IMG/VR virus record: IMGVR_UViG_3300022690_000670
Coordinates: 1-41,364 of that record
Source of the DNA: a virus
Length of the DNA: 41,364 nt
Strand: one strand, 5' to 3'
Positions 14,290 through 23,163 of the stretch are shown piece by piece. The notes under the pieces are model-generated. The model made no database searches, was not told the DNA's origin, and saw only the letters and a list, made by a program, of their open reading frames with translations. Each line of letters starts with the position of its first letter. Positions within the stretch are counted from its first letter, which is position 1. The translations under genes and the position numbers were made by a program.

Positions 14290-16709
14290 GCTATTGCCGC
14301 CTCCACATAAGCCACGGAAAAATTAACATCCTGCGTGGTACGAAATTCCACAGCCATGAAAGATTGAAACCTTCCAATTCTTCTCCATATCAAACGACTT
14401 TGATAGTCTCCCAATAATCCTAATTCCCGGTAAACTTCGGGACCGAAAAGCACACCATCCCGGCTTGTTAAAAGAGCCACGCTTCTAGGTTTAATTTCAG
14501 TTTTGGTACCTGTAGAAATGCGCACTGACCCAACATTGGGCTCATTCGTATTAAATTTGATGGCAAGTATACTGAAATTTGAAGTTCCATTGGTAGCGGA
14601 AATATTACCTGTCGCATTATATAAAGGATTTAAAACATAACCTGAGATTGTCACGCTTTGCCCGATGCTTAATGGGACGGTAGGTACCGGTGTAAAATTA
14701 AATTGAGCAACGCCCCATGAAATATTATATTCAAAAACTTTATCTTCTATGGTTCCCACCAGAAATATTTTAGTTTGATCGTTATTGAATGCAAAGCCAC
14801 GCGGTTCAGTCTCTTGACTTCCTACCGAGAATGAATTTCCAGTGAAAGCCACGTTAGAACCTAGATCAAAGGCCACGCTCATAGAATATTCAAATATCGT
14901 ATTGTTTTGGTCCCCAAGAATGTAAAAAAGCGTTCCACTATTATTAAAATTTATATCTTCTGGTGAGACATCTTCTGTAATAACGGAAAAGGAATTACCG
15001 GTGAAAGAGACAGTCGTTATATCAAAGGCCGTGCTCAGTGCGTATTCAAAGACCGCACAGTTTTCTGTCCCCACCATAAACATTTTAGTTCCATCGTTAT
15101 TGAAGGTTGCCGCCTCTGGAGCAGGGTCCTGACCAACAAAAGAAAATGAATTACCAGTGAAAGATGCAGTCGTTATATCAAAGGCCGCGCTCATAGAATA
15201 TTCATAAATACGAGGATCAGAATTATCATTATCAACTACAAATAATTTACTACCATTATTATTGAAGTCTACACTAGAGGGGCGAGCAGTCTCGGGGTCC
15301 ACATCAAAGGAATTCCCGCTAAAAGCAACTGTGGAGCTTAAATCAAAGGGAACACTCACCGTATATTCAAAAATCTTTTTATTCGCTTCATCAATCGTAA
15401 AGAACTTGGTTCCGTCATTGTTAAATACTATCTCTTCCGGTTTATCGCCTTGTGTGCTTACAGAAAAATCATTCCCGGAAAATGAGCCACCCATAGAAGC
15501 GGTGGTGACAGAATTGATATTAGCATCAGCAAACGCTGCGGATTCTACCGTTTTATCAGGAGTAAACCCCTGGGAAATACCAAGTTCAATACGACTACAT
15601 CCAAACCAGTTTCCATCCTCTTGAATGAAAATCATTTTAATGGAACGGGTGACTCTTTCCCCATAATCAGTATTAAGGTTTTCATCGAACACGCCGAGTT
15701 TATCTTCAAAAGCAGTAAAATATTTTCCATTTAACTGAGCAATGAATCCACCACCCCACGGTCTGGATTCTCCCTCGAACACAGTTTCCAACTCGAACCA
15801 TTCACCCTTATAAAAACCAAATGAACTTCTTCTTAGTTGGAAGGTTGCGATAAAATGTCCCTGAACTTTAATGGTGCCCGGTATCGCTTCTGCGAGTTCA
15901 GCCTGGGTATGTTCTGAAAGAATTTTATCTATTCTTTCGTTGGAAATCTTTGGGGCTCGGCCTTGTCCAATTGCATAGATTCCAAAACCCTGATCCTTTT
16001 CTTTTCCAATAAATAAAAAGGTTTCTCCATATTCTACCAAGCCACCGATAAACCCATTGTTAATCCTTCCTCCGGTAACACTTCTAAATGGGAGAGTCGG
16101 GGAAGTCACCACCCGGAAGGGTTCAATAGAATCTGTTCCCATAATATAAAGAGTATTAGAAAGATTGAATACAGCATTGTTCCTATCCGGTAACTGTTCG
16201 GCATCAAAGAAACTTGTAACCTGAATGGTTCCAGGAGCGCCAGGATCACCAAAGAAAGCAGGGCTTCCATCAAAAGGAATATAGACAGTGATGCCGTTAA
16301 TATTCGCCACACTTACCGATGATTTGAATTGAGCATCGGTTATTTCGGTTAAGGTGTCAGTCACGCTCAAAGTAAAGCCTTTGCCCGTTGCACCCTTCAC
16401 CACAATTACAGCAAAATTAAATCCAATAGAAGTTGCAATCGGTTCATTGCCGGCCACAGTGCCAATTGAAGTGAGATTTCCAGTTGTTTCATCAACGCGG
16501 AACAGCGTTTCACCTTTGACAACAAAGTTCCGATCCAGCCAATTGAAATGCCCTCTGGCTACACCACTTGTGGTATTGAGCAATTGAATCCCAGGACGTT
16601 GCAAAACTACAGGGGGATCCTCCGCATTATTAAAACAATTTAAAAAACCGGTCTGCGTTTTAGGCAGGGAAGGGTTTCCCGTTAATCCTCTTGGCAAATC
16701 AAATCGCAT
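14286..16709 (-). CDS. P22 gp10-like tail hub with inserted five-repeat propeller-like module
   Basis: An 807-residue protein; P22 gp10 has 472. The first ~390 residues follow gp10: an early QRPG motif, VARGHFNW, then YIMGTDSIEPF and GFGIYAIGQGRAPKIS. The last ~60 match its end (LTSRDGVLFGPEVYRELG, then RLIWRRIGRF). Between them, about residues 405-660, are five ~48-residue repeats with the signature FTGNSFSV, P-E-x-x-x-F-N-N-D-G-T-K-x-F-x-V, then (I/V)-F-E-Y-x-(L/M)-S-x-A-F-D. A further module, about 665-735 (VPLSIGQSVTISGYVLNP), is shared with the protein at 31638. The repeats also occur at 27768 and 29711. It should form the tail-tube hub under the portal ring with an external decorated insertion. 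Confidence 0.75.
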   Translation of the reverse strand: MRFDLPRGLTGNPSLPKTQTGFLNCFNNAEDPPVVLQRPGIQLLNTTSGVARGHFNWLDRNFVVKGETLFRVDETTGNLTSIGTVAGNEPIATSIGFNFAVIVVKGATGKGFTLSVTDTLTEITDAQFKSSVSVANINGITVYIPFDGSPAFFGDPGAPGTIQVTSFFDAEQLPDRNNAVFNLSNTLYIMGTDSIEPFRVVTSPTLPFRSVTGGRINNGFIGGLVEYGETFLFIGKEKDQGFGIYAIGQGRAPKISNERIDKILSEHTQAELAEAIPGTIKVQGHFIATFQLRRSSFGFYKGEWFELETVFEGESRPWGGGFIAQLNGKYFTAFEDKLGVFDENLNTDYGERVTRSIKMIFIQEDGNWFGCSRIELGISQGFTPDKTVESAAFADANINSVTTASMGGSFSGNDFSVSTQGDKPEEIVFNNDGTKFFTIDEANKKIFEYTVSVPFDLSSTVAFSGNSFDVDPETARPSSVDFNNNGSKLFVVDNDNSDPRIYEYSMSAAFDITTASFTGNSFSFVGQDPAPEAATFNNDGTKMFMVGTENCAVFEYALSTAFDITTVSFTGNSFSVITEDVSPEDINFNNSGTLFYILGDQNNTIFEYSMSVAFDLGSNVAFTGNSFSVGSQETEPRGFAFNNDQTKIFLVGTIEDKVFEYNISWGVAQFNFTPVPTVPLSIGQSVTISGYVLNPLYNATGNISATNGTSNFSILAIKFNTNEPNVGSVRISTGTKTEIKPRSVALLTSRDGVLFGPEVYRELGLLGDYQSRLIWRRIGRFQSFMAVEFRTTQDVNFSVAYVEAAIA

Positions 16710-16712
16710 AAT

Positions 16713-17165
16713 CTAATTCCCTAAAGGTCTTCCCGGGCCAAAGAAATTTCGGCGCCGCATAAAGTTATTGGTATTGCCCTGCCCCGTTACGAGAGTTGAA
16801 GAGGGTATGATTTGAGGAACAACAATTTCCCTATACCCTACGTTCGCAAGATCCTCAAAATCTCTTCTCGCATTATTTATCAGGGTTTGGGTAACAATGG
16901 CTTGACCATCTTCATAATCATCGGCCACGCGAATAGCAAGGTTTGTGACAATGGCATTTGTCGTGTCGTTGGGTTCGCCTAATTCATTACCAGCCGCGTC
17001 CAATGGAGACACGCGAAGATTAATACCCTTGCTCAACCATAAAGACAGCATCCCATTGAGAACAGGAACAGCGCCCTCAATATCTTCCGGAGAAGCCGCC
17101 GAATTCAGAGTATCTACCTGGATTTTCCTGAAAGCCCTTTTAATTATGTTGGTTCCAGTGGACAT
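16713..17165 (-). CDS. Head-to-tail adaptor, P22 gp4-like
   Basis: A 150-residue protein (gp4 has 166). The N-terminal helical part has IIKRAFRKIQVDTLNS, then EDIEGAVPVLNGMLSLWLSKGI, typical of the P22 gp4/tail accessory family, followed by NAIVTNLAIRVADDY. The C-terminal tail is Asn/Arg-rich. It should form the ring that closes the portal after packaging. It ends three bases before the hub gene, as gp4 precedes gp10 in P22. Confidence 0.75.
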   Translation of the reverse strand: MSTGTNIIKRAFRKIQVDTLNSAASPEDIEGAVPVLNGMLSLWLSKGINLRVSPLDAAGNELGEPNDTTNAIVTNLAIRVADDYEDGQAIVTQTLINNARRDFEDLANVGYREIVVPQIIPSSTLVTGQGNTNNFMRRRNFFGPGRPLGN

Positions 17166-17177
17166 GGTTTAACCTTT

Positions 17178-17579
17178 TTAACTTTGCAATGTTAATGTTA
17201 CAGCACCGCTTGAAGCTGACTCCATTGTTACAGCACCGCTTGAGCTTGCTTCCTCTTCCTTTGGTAGTTTCGGTTTATCAGGAGGAGCGTCACCCGCTTC
17301 CGTTGGGTTTTTATACCAGCCTTCCTTTAATGCTTCCTCCACCATATCAGGAGGGAAAAAATCGGATTCAATTATTATTTCATCAGGGGGATCTGGATCA
17401 CCTTCCACTAACTCACCTTCGAGCCGTTTATAAAGAAGCGTTCCCTCCACTTTCATTGCGGCCGCAGGACTATCTGCCCATCCCAGTTCATAGAATTCTT
17501 GCGCATCGGCTGCCGAAACAACTTTAGCTTTTTCTGTTTTGTGGTAAACCCAAGTTGGATTATCCTTTGGATCAGTCAT
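17178..17579 (-). CDS. Small structural protein with duplicated GW motif, 133 aa
   Basis: The frame is open to 17696, but the ATG at 17579 has GGAGG upstream and avoids overlap with the gene at 17657. Two motif copies are visible: VVSAADAQEFYELGWADSP at the start and FFPPDMVEEALKEGWYKNP in the middle, both ending in a Gly-Trp turn that I have seen in small phage head proteins. The tail is acidic, Pro-rich and ends in a duplicated SSGAVT sequence encoded by an 18-bp direct repeat (17196-17213 and 17226-17243). Confidence 0.55.
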   Translation of the reverse strand: MTDPKDNPTWVYHKTEKAKVVSAADAQEFYELGWADSPAAAMKVEGTLLYKRLEGELVEGDPDPPDEIIIESDFFPPDMVEEALKEGWYKNPTEAGDAPPDKPKLPKEEEASSSGAVTMESASSGAVTLTLQS

Positions 17580-17656
17580 AAAACCTCCATCAAAAATGTT
17601 TGTAAAAAAGTGTCGGGGGAATTCCCTTTCCCCCAACTCTTGATAAATATTAAATC

Positions 17657-18190
17657 TTAGGTTGTGGTTATCCCACGTATTCCTGCAATGGACCACCCTG
17701 CGCTGGTCATTACTAGGATTACACCATCACCAATATCATCAAATGGGATTGTTGAATAGCCCACTCGATTGTCTGGAATCAAGGTCGCAGTTCCACCATC
17801 AATTACCATAGTGATGGCTTTCGTTTGACCTTCATAACCATTTGGCAATGTAAGAGCAATCACGCCAGCTGATTGAATTTCGGTTAAATAAGTATCAACA
17901 GAAATTGCACCGGCTGCGGCAATAACATCCGCGTCCCCTGCAAGATTCTTGATGGTGACAACGCCTGCGGTCGTAACAACTGTGACCCCAGTAACGAGTG
18001 AGCCATTAGTTCCCGAAAGCATAACGGTATCCCCGACATTCAATTTACTTGCAAGCGCGTTCAGATAACCGACTGCCAGCATTGCATTGATATTATCGGT
18101 TTTCGAGAAAACAGAATAAGTCTGTCCTCCCTGATCCGTATTATCGGGACCACCAACTTCTTTAAAGTCTGTTTCAATATTAAAAGCCAT
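17657..18190 (-). CDS. Putative head decoration/auxiliary capsid protein
   Basis: A 177-residue, beta-rich protein between coat and adaptor genes. The N-terminal part has KLNVGDTVMLSGTNG, a strand-turn pattern often found in capsid decoration domains. The C-terminal part (ALTLPNGYEGQTKAITM, then DDIGDGVILVMTSAGW) resembles short phage head proteins of this position. P22 itself has no gene here. Decoration of the coat lattice is inferred from position, size and fold type. Confidence 0.5.
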   Translation of the reverse strand: MAFNIETDFKEVGGPDNTDQGGQTYSVFSKTDNINAMLAVGYLNALASKLNVGDTVMLSGTNGSLVTGVTVVTTAGVVTIKNLAGDADVIAAAGAISVDTYLTEIQSAGVIALTLPNGYEGQTKAITMVIDGGTATLIPDNRVGYSTIPFDDIGDGVILVMTSAGWSIAGIRGITTT

Positions 18191-18260
18191 GATATTTCCT
18201 TTCTATAAATTAAAAATCCAAGGGGAGAGAAAAACCCTCCCCATTGGAGAGATAATAAAA

Positions 18261-19562
18261 TTATGGTGTAGATTGATCCAGAAGAATTCCAGCCATATCT
18301 GGAATCAAAACATTCGGAGCAAACCAAGCCGTTAAACGGTATTTGGTTCCTAGGTTCGTGATCTCGGAACCCTTTGCGAACAGGATTTCAATACCAGAAT
18401 CCGTGGCTCTCCGCATGGTTGCAACACCCGCACCATCCAAATCCATTGTTGCCAAGGACCCATGAATGATTTCAACAGATTGATTCATGAAGAAGATGTT
18501 GGCCCGGGCGGTAACGGTATTCAAGAATGTGATAACCGCATCATCAGCCGGTGCTGTCGTGGCGTTGGCATATTCTTTCGATGCCTGGTCCGTTGCATTC
18601 TTAGCGATAATTCCAGGGCTGATTGTCCAAACCGTAGCACTTATCCTTTCGATAATAGTAAAGGTTTGAAGTTCACCAATATCTTCTTTGTGAATTGCTG
18701 ATACAGCATTAACCCCGGCAATCGTAAACCGATCTCCGAGTTTCACTGTTCCGGTGCCACCATCAACATTAAGAGTCTGAGTCCGGTTATCAACATTCCT
18801 TCCATTGGCATCTGTAGCCCGGGGAACAAGATTCTGATTTGCTCCATTCACCAGAAAGCCTGTACCAACCGCCGCAATCAAGGTCGGCATGAAATTGGCC
18901 TTGAATGAATCAAAGGTTGCAACCTGGGGAATCTTGGAACGCTCGAAAGCAGTCAAGGTCACACCCTTTTGCAAAACACTTCGATTAGCCAAGTCACCAG
19001 AAACATTATTATAATCCTGCGGATTCATAATCAAAGTTCTGGGCGCCATGATAGGGACATCACGGATGGATTGCTGAGTTTCAGCTTGCGCAACATCGGA
19101 ATAATTATCTATTCTTCCCGCAGGCTGTGTACCAGTTGTTTCAACATAGAGAGTTCCCTTAAAGGCAATCTCGGTAGCAATCGATTTATCCACCAAAGCA
19201 GATAAAGCCTGAACCGCACTCTCGGCCTTCCGTTCACGCTGTAGAGGATCATTCAACTCCACAGCGTTCATGGTAAAGGGAACGTTTTTAATATCAGATG
19301 GTGCCGAATCATTGGCATTCAGCGTTGAAGGCACTGAAAGCTGAGTAGTATTGGCAAAATCTGCCTCTACCAAGCTCAAACCATCCTTGTTGATGGAAAT
19401 GTATGGAACAGGTCGGGCGATAGTCAAACTGGATCGCTCAAACTGAGTACCCGGTGCCATAAATTTTGATACTTGTCTTGCTGTGATGTTATTGGGATCG
19501 AACCCCGCCAACACCTGATCGAAGAAAACAATTTCTTCTTTACTAAACGCATTGTTAGCCAT
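18261..19562 (-). CDS. Major capsid protein, P22 coat (gp5) type
   Basis: A 433-residue protein; P22 gp5 has 430. Shared landmarks in order: MAPRTLIMNPQDYNNV (P22 has NPQDYK), a segment NRTQTLNVDGGTGTVKLG in place of VDNRFATV, GDRFTIAGVNAV (P22 GDKISFAGV), TIIERISATVWTISP, KEYANATT, then a C-terminal TKYRLTAWFAPNVLIPDM matching the P22 end. It should form the T=7 procapsid lattice with the scaffold encoded just upstream. A Shine-Dalgarno AAAGGTAAAAA precedes the ATG. Confidence 0.85.
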   Translation of the reverse strand: MANNAFSKEEIVFFDQVLAGFDPNNITARQVSKFMAPGTQFERSSLTIARPVPYISINKDGLSLVEADFANTTQLSVPSTLNANDSAPSDIKNVPFTMNAVELNDPLQRERKAESAVQALSALVDKSIATEIAFKGTLYVETTGTQPAGRIDNYSDVAQAETQQSIRDVPIMAPRTLIMNPQDYNNVSGDLANRSVLQKGVTLTAFERSKIPQVATFDSFKANFMPTLIAAVGTGFLVNGANQNLVPRATDANGRNVDNRTQTLNVDGGTGTVKLGDRFTIAGVNAVSAIHKEDIGELQTFTIIERISATVWTISPGIIAKNATDQASKEYANATTAPADDAVITFLNTVTARANIFFMNQSVEIIHGSLATMDLDGAGVATMRRATDSGIEILFAKGSEITNLGTKYRLTAWFAPNVLIPDMAGILLDQSTP

Positions 19563-19580
19563 GATTTTTTACCTTTATTT

Positions 19581-20567
19581 TTATCCCGTTCCCGCCTTTG
19601 CCGCTTCTTTCCTGCGGTTCGCCATGTGATCCAAATACTTATTCAAATCAGCTTTGGTGCCAGTTTTCTCTGCGTTTGCCAGCAAATTCGTGGCTTTCTT
19701 GTCAGTGTCATTGGCACCAGATGGAGAGCCGCCCGGTAAAGGCGTATCAGGGTTAGGTGTTATTTTAGTTTTAGGCTTGACCTTCAACTTAGATCGAAGA
19801 GCCTCTATTTCCACAATAGCCTTAATAGGATTGGTCTGGATTTGGTCAGCAATGAATTGGGCTCTATGAGGGTTTTTCCCCAGATAATACAAAATAATAT
19901 GGCTCTCTTCGAAGTTGTTAATAATTTGATTCACCGTACCATTCCCAAGGATTGATATGGCTTCGTCCTCAACTTCCGCATAATCTTTTGCTCCAATATC
20001 ATTAGCTCGTTGGTAATGCTTAACCTGTTTACGTTCAAGCTCCTGAGATTGGACCGTTTTCTTGCTGGTGTGTACCGTTTGCTGAGTTGCCTCATTCACC
20101 TGTCTGGTGATTTCAGTTTGAACAGCGCCGGCCATGTACTCCTGATATTTCTTTACATAATCAGGATCAGTGGCGCCCTCCGCGAAATCCTCAAGATTAG
20201 GCATAACAGGGCCAGATGGGGTTTCATGTTGATCCAATTGAATTTGAAGAAGTCGATTCCTCTCATTCGCCAGGAGCAAGTCATTGTTTGCCCGTTCTTC
20301 TCCCTGTTGTGCAGAGTCAACCTTTGCATTCAGTTTGTTAATCCGTTTGTTTATCCCACCTATCCTTTGGGGTTTTGCAGTGTCAGGTTGCGATCCTGGT
20401 GATTCCAAAACCACTTCAAACTCTTGATCCTGCGGGGAAGATTCGGTTCCCTCCGTAGTATCATCACCGTCCGATGCCTCGGGCGATTCCTCTTCCGGAT
20501 TAACCTTTTCTTCCAGATCAATTGTTTCAGTTGGCTTGGTATCTTGCGCTTCCGTTGCTTCGGCCAT
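19581..20567 (-). CDS. Scaffolding protein, P22 gp8-like
   Basis: A 328-residue, very acidic protein immediately before the coat gene. Residues 1-65 are Glu/Asp/Ser-rich and probably disordered, followed by a coiled-coil (about 70-115), central helices, a Pro/Gly linker near 270-290 and a basic helical end (LDHMANRRKEAAKAG). A positively charged helical C-terminus is what P22 gp8 (303 residues) uses to bind coat. GAGG lies before the ATG. It should be released from the procapsid during packaging. Confidence 0.75.
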   Translation of the reverse strand: MAEATEAQDTKPTETIDLEEKVNPEEESPEASDGDDTTEGTESSPQDQEFEVVLESPGSQPDTAKPQRIGGINKRINKLNAKVDSAQQGEERANNDLLLANERNRLLQIQLDQHETPSGPVMPNLEDFAEGATDPDYVKKYQEYMAGAVQTEITRQVNEATQQTVHTSKKTVQSQELERKQVKHYQRANDIGAKDYAEVEDEAISILGNGTVNQIINNFEESHIILYYLGKNPHRAQFIADQIQTNPIKAIVEIEALRSKLKVKPKTKITPNPDTPLPGGSPSGANDTDKKATNLLANAEKTGTKADLNKYLDHMANRRKEAAKAGTG

Positions 20568-20649
20568 TATTTTTACCTCTAAAATGGTTTAAGAGTATGC
20601 CTTTCGGCTTCAAGGTTTAACGCCCCAGGAGGCGGCCTGATTTTAAGTT

Positions 20650-20817
20650 TCAGGAAACTTTGCTATGAAATTCTTTTGATGCTGCTAATATTTCATCTTT
20701 GGTGAAGCCCTCGGCGTATGCCTTAGCTAGGCACCGCTGGATTTTTGCTTTAATCTTACTGGTGAAACACCTTCTCAAATAATCAGGGATAGGGCGTTTC
20801 GTTTCAATATCATTCAT
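20650..20817 (-). CDS. Small basic helical protein, 55 aa
   Basis: A 55-codon gene lies in the gap between scaffold and the 63-aa gene, with AGGA eight bases before the ATG at 20817. It encodes MNDIETKRPIPDYLRRC, then a basic helix KIKAKIQRCLAKAYAEGF and KDEILAASKEF. No family is recognised. It is positioned among the head genes and may be a minor capsid or packaging accessory protein. Confidence 0.55.
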   Translation of the reverse strand: MNDIETKRPIPDYLRRCFTSKIKAKIQRCLAKAYAEGFTKDEILAASKEFHSKVS

Positions 20818-20827
20818 TAATCAATTC

Positions 20828-21019
20828 CTAGAAAGGCTCAAGACCCAACTGTTCTTTTAATTTCCGCTGTCTATCAAACAGTTTGCCGCTGACCTTGGAT
20901 CGTTCTTCAAGCTGCTTGGTCACGCCCTGCAATTCTTTCAGCTTCTTCATTTGATTTGCACTGCCAGAAACCTTTTTAGCTTTCCTGGTTTGCCGTGGTG
21001 CTGATATTCCTCTTGCCAT
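20828..21019 (-). CDS. Small basic protein between portal and scaffold, 63 aa
   Basis: It starts nine bases after the portal stop. The first 25 residues are Arg/Lys/Ser-rich, and the remainder is one amphipathic helix (MKKLKELQGVTKQLEERSK) with heptad spacing. Composition suggests nucleic-acid or coat-lattice contact. No named family. Confidence 0.55.
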   Translation of the reverse strand: MARGISAPRQTRKAKKVSGSANQMKKLKELQGVTKQLEERSKVSGKLFDRQRKLKEQLGLEPF

Positions 21020-21027
21020 AAATCCCC

Positions 21028-23154
21028 CTATACTGGAACACGTTCCAATGGTTTGAATATGCTTTCCCTGATTTCTTTCAGGGTCTTGGCCTCATTTATC
21101 TTGATGTCCGATTCCGTCTTAGCCTGGTTGACTTCAATATCTGACAAGGTTTTTCTGGCTTGCGCGGCTTTAAGCTCGGCGCTTTGTATCTTCTCAGCAC
21201 TCGCCGCATCCAGATTGCGTGATTCCGATAATTGCTGTTGAGTGGCTGCTTCAATTAATTTTTCCTGTGGATCCGCTTGCTCTTGTTGCTGTTGAGCCTG
21301 CTCTATGATTTGCCGATCCTCATCTGTTTCTGGATCAATAGTCCCGCTTAACAGCCTGATTTTTCGGTTCATTTTCTTGATAGAATCCAAGCCAGTTCCA
21401 GCCATGTTCTCGATGGCCACCCCTACCAATTCAGGAATAAACGGTTGAGCCCCTTGAATCGGTGCCAGGGTTTCAATCATCCTCAAGGCTGTATCCGTGG
21501 TTTCCTGTCTTTGGGTTTCGTACTGTGGCCCGATGTCAGCGTAAGCCCGGAACTGCTTGCCGGTAATATCATTGGCAAACGTTGGCTCGCCTGTTTGTTC
21601 GTTTATAGATGCCTCCATTATTTTCTGGGTGCTTTCGGAACCATCCTTGCCAATTGTCCTGATAATCCTTGGAGTCGTATAAAGTTCTGCGGCTTTCGAT
21701 GCGTAGACCACACCCGACCATTCGATGGCTGCTGAAATATTCTCCATTACCGGTTGAGTCATTAAATCCTGAATCTTTCTTGCCGCGACAATAGCTTTGC
21801 CCGATGTATTGGGGTCGACTGTTTCTTGTGGAGCTCCACCGGTGAAGTCCCTGATTAGTTGAGGAACAAGCTGCAGGAGTGCGGCTGTACTTCCATCCAA
21901 TTGAGCCGGCTTGACGTAGCCAAGAGGCCCGGGCATGATTACCTTTCCATCAGGGTCCCTGAGAGCCTTTGCCAACCTATAAGCCGCATTAGTATCATTT
22001 GACCAACTCGCTTGAATAGCAGGGTCTTCCACCTGTTGAGGGTCGAATATAGCCATTTCACGACTGTTCCCTGCGGCATTCTCGGATAATTGAGAGAGTT
22101 GCTGATTCAATAACCGGGAGGCATCCTTTAAATCCCGAACAAATCCTTTGTACCATTCAGAGCCATTCACATAGATACGGTGCCCATACATGGCAATGAT
22201 CGGAAGAAATTCCCCTGATATTCTTCTGGGTGTTTCAAGAAAGACATCACCGGTAAACACTGACTTTTCAATGCGCCGGCGTACAATTTTACGTTCCCTT
22301 GCAAACTCAAGAAATTCAATCTTCCTTAAATCATTCTTAACTTCTTCGTGCTTTTCTTCGGAGAACGTTTCGACTTCCAGCGTCACTAAGTTGTGATAAA
22401 CAAATATCGTTTCCTCTTCTTCCACCACTTCATACCTGGTGGCAACCCATACCGCATCATCCTGTCTGGTGAATAGATTTGTGTCCTCATTCCACAGTAT
22501 AGGAGTGAAAGCCGATACCGGGTTTTCATCGGGAAACTCAGCCAAGAAGGATTTACGGGTAAACCGCTTTAATTTCGTCACCCTCTTGGCATCGCTCTTG
22601 TCGATCATCTGGGAGGCATCATGCCAGTAAACAGTATTGTAGGCATTGAAGAGGGAGCGCCATTCAATACGTTGCAATTCGTTTTCCTTATCGCCCGGGT
22701 CAACGAAAGATTCCCCCAATTCATAGCAGCCATACCCGCAGTTCATTACCTCAAGCACAGCATTATCAACAGATTTTTTGCCGTTTCCGCGCACTCTAAA
22801 GTCTGCCCTGTGAATTCCATTGATCAACTCAGCGTCTTTGTCCGATGTGTTTAAATCATCCCCAGGCTTATATTCCACGCCGACTCGGTTCTGATTCCAC
22901 TCAGCTTGAACCCGATTGATGAAGTTGGCAATCATTGGGAACTGTAGCTTTACCCGGTCGATCAATTCATTTTCAAAGAAGCCTTCCCACATACCACCAA
23001 TGACATTCAGAAACCGCATATCCTCTTCGGCTGCTTGGCTTTGAGCTAATACGTTATCAGCATCAATGGTGATCTCGAGCTTGAATCGATTCAGCTTTTC
23101 AGCTTCGGATTCAGGTTCTCTTTTCGTTGGCTTTCTTTTTTCTATGTCTGCCAT
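21028..23154 (-). CDS. Portal protein, P22 gp1 type
   Basis: A 708-residue protein; P22 gp1 has 725. Landmarks of this podovirus portal family include DMRFLNVIGGMWEGFFENEL, FPMIANFINRVQAEWNQNR, the VEYKPGDD strand, NCGYGCYELG, and later RDLKDASRLLNQQLSQLSE and PLGYVKPAQLDGSTAALL. The C-terminal 110 residues are a Gln/Glu/Ala-rich helix (EQAQQQQEQADPQEKLIEAA) equivalent to the barrel helix of gp1. It forms the dodecameric DNA gate. AAAGGA precedes the ATG, 7 bp after the terminase stop. Confidence 0.85.
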   Translation of the reverse strand: MADIEKRKPTKREPESEAEKLNRFKLEITIDADNVLAQSQAAEEDMRFLNVIGGMWEGFFENELIDRVKLQFPMIANFINRVQAEWNQNRVGVEYKPGDDLNTSDKDAELINGIHRADFRVRGNGKKSVDNAVLEVMNCGYGCYELGESFVDPGDKENELQRIEWRSLFNAYNTVYWHDASQMIDKSDAKRVTKLKRFTRKSFLAEFPDENPVSAFTPILWNEDTNLFTRQDDAVWVATRYEVVEEEETIFVYHNLVTLEVETFSEEKHEEVKNDLRKIEFLEFARERKIVRRRIEKSVFTGDVFLETPRRISGEFLPIIAMYGHRIYVNGSEWYKGFVRDLKDASRLLNQQLSQLSENAAGNSREMAIFDPQQVEDPAIQASWSNDTNAAYRLAKALRDPDGKVIMPGPLGYVKPAQLDGSTAALLQLVPQLIRDFTGGAPQETVDPNTSGKAIVAARKIQDLMTQPVMENISAAIEWSGVVYASKAAELYTTPRIIRTIGKDGSESTQKIMEASINEQTGEPTFANDITGKQFRAYADIGPQYETQRQETTDTALRMIETLAPIQGAQPFIPELVGVAIENMAGTGLDSIKKMNRKIRLLSGTIDPETDEDRQIIEQAQQQQEQADPQEKLIEAATQQQLSESRNLDAASAEKIQSAELKAAQARKTLSDIEVNQAKTESDIKINEAKTLKEIRESIFKPLERVPV

Positions 23155-23163
23155 GCGTTTCCT

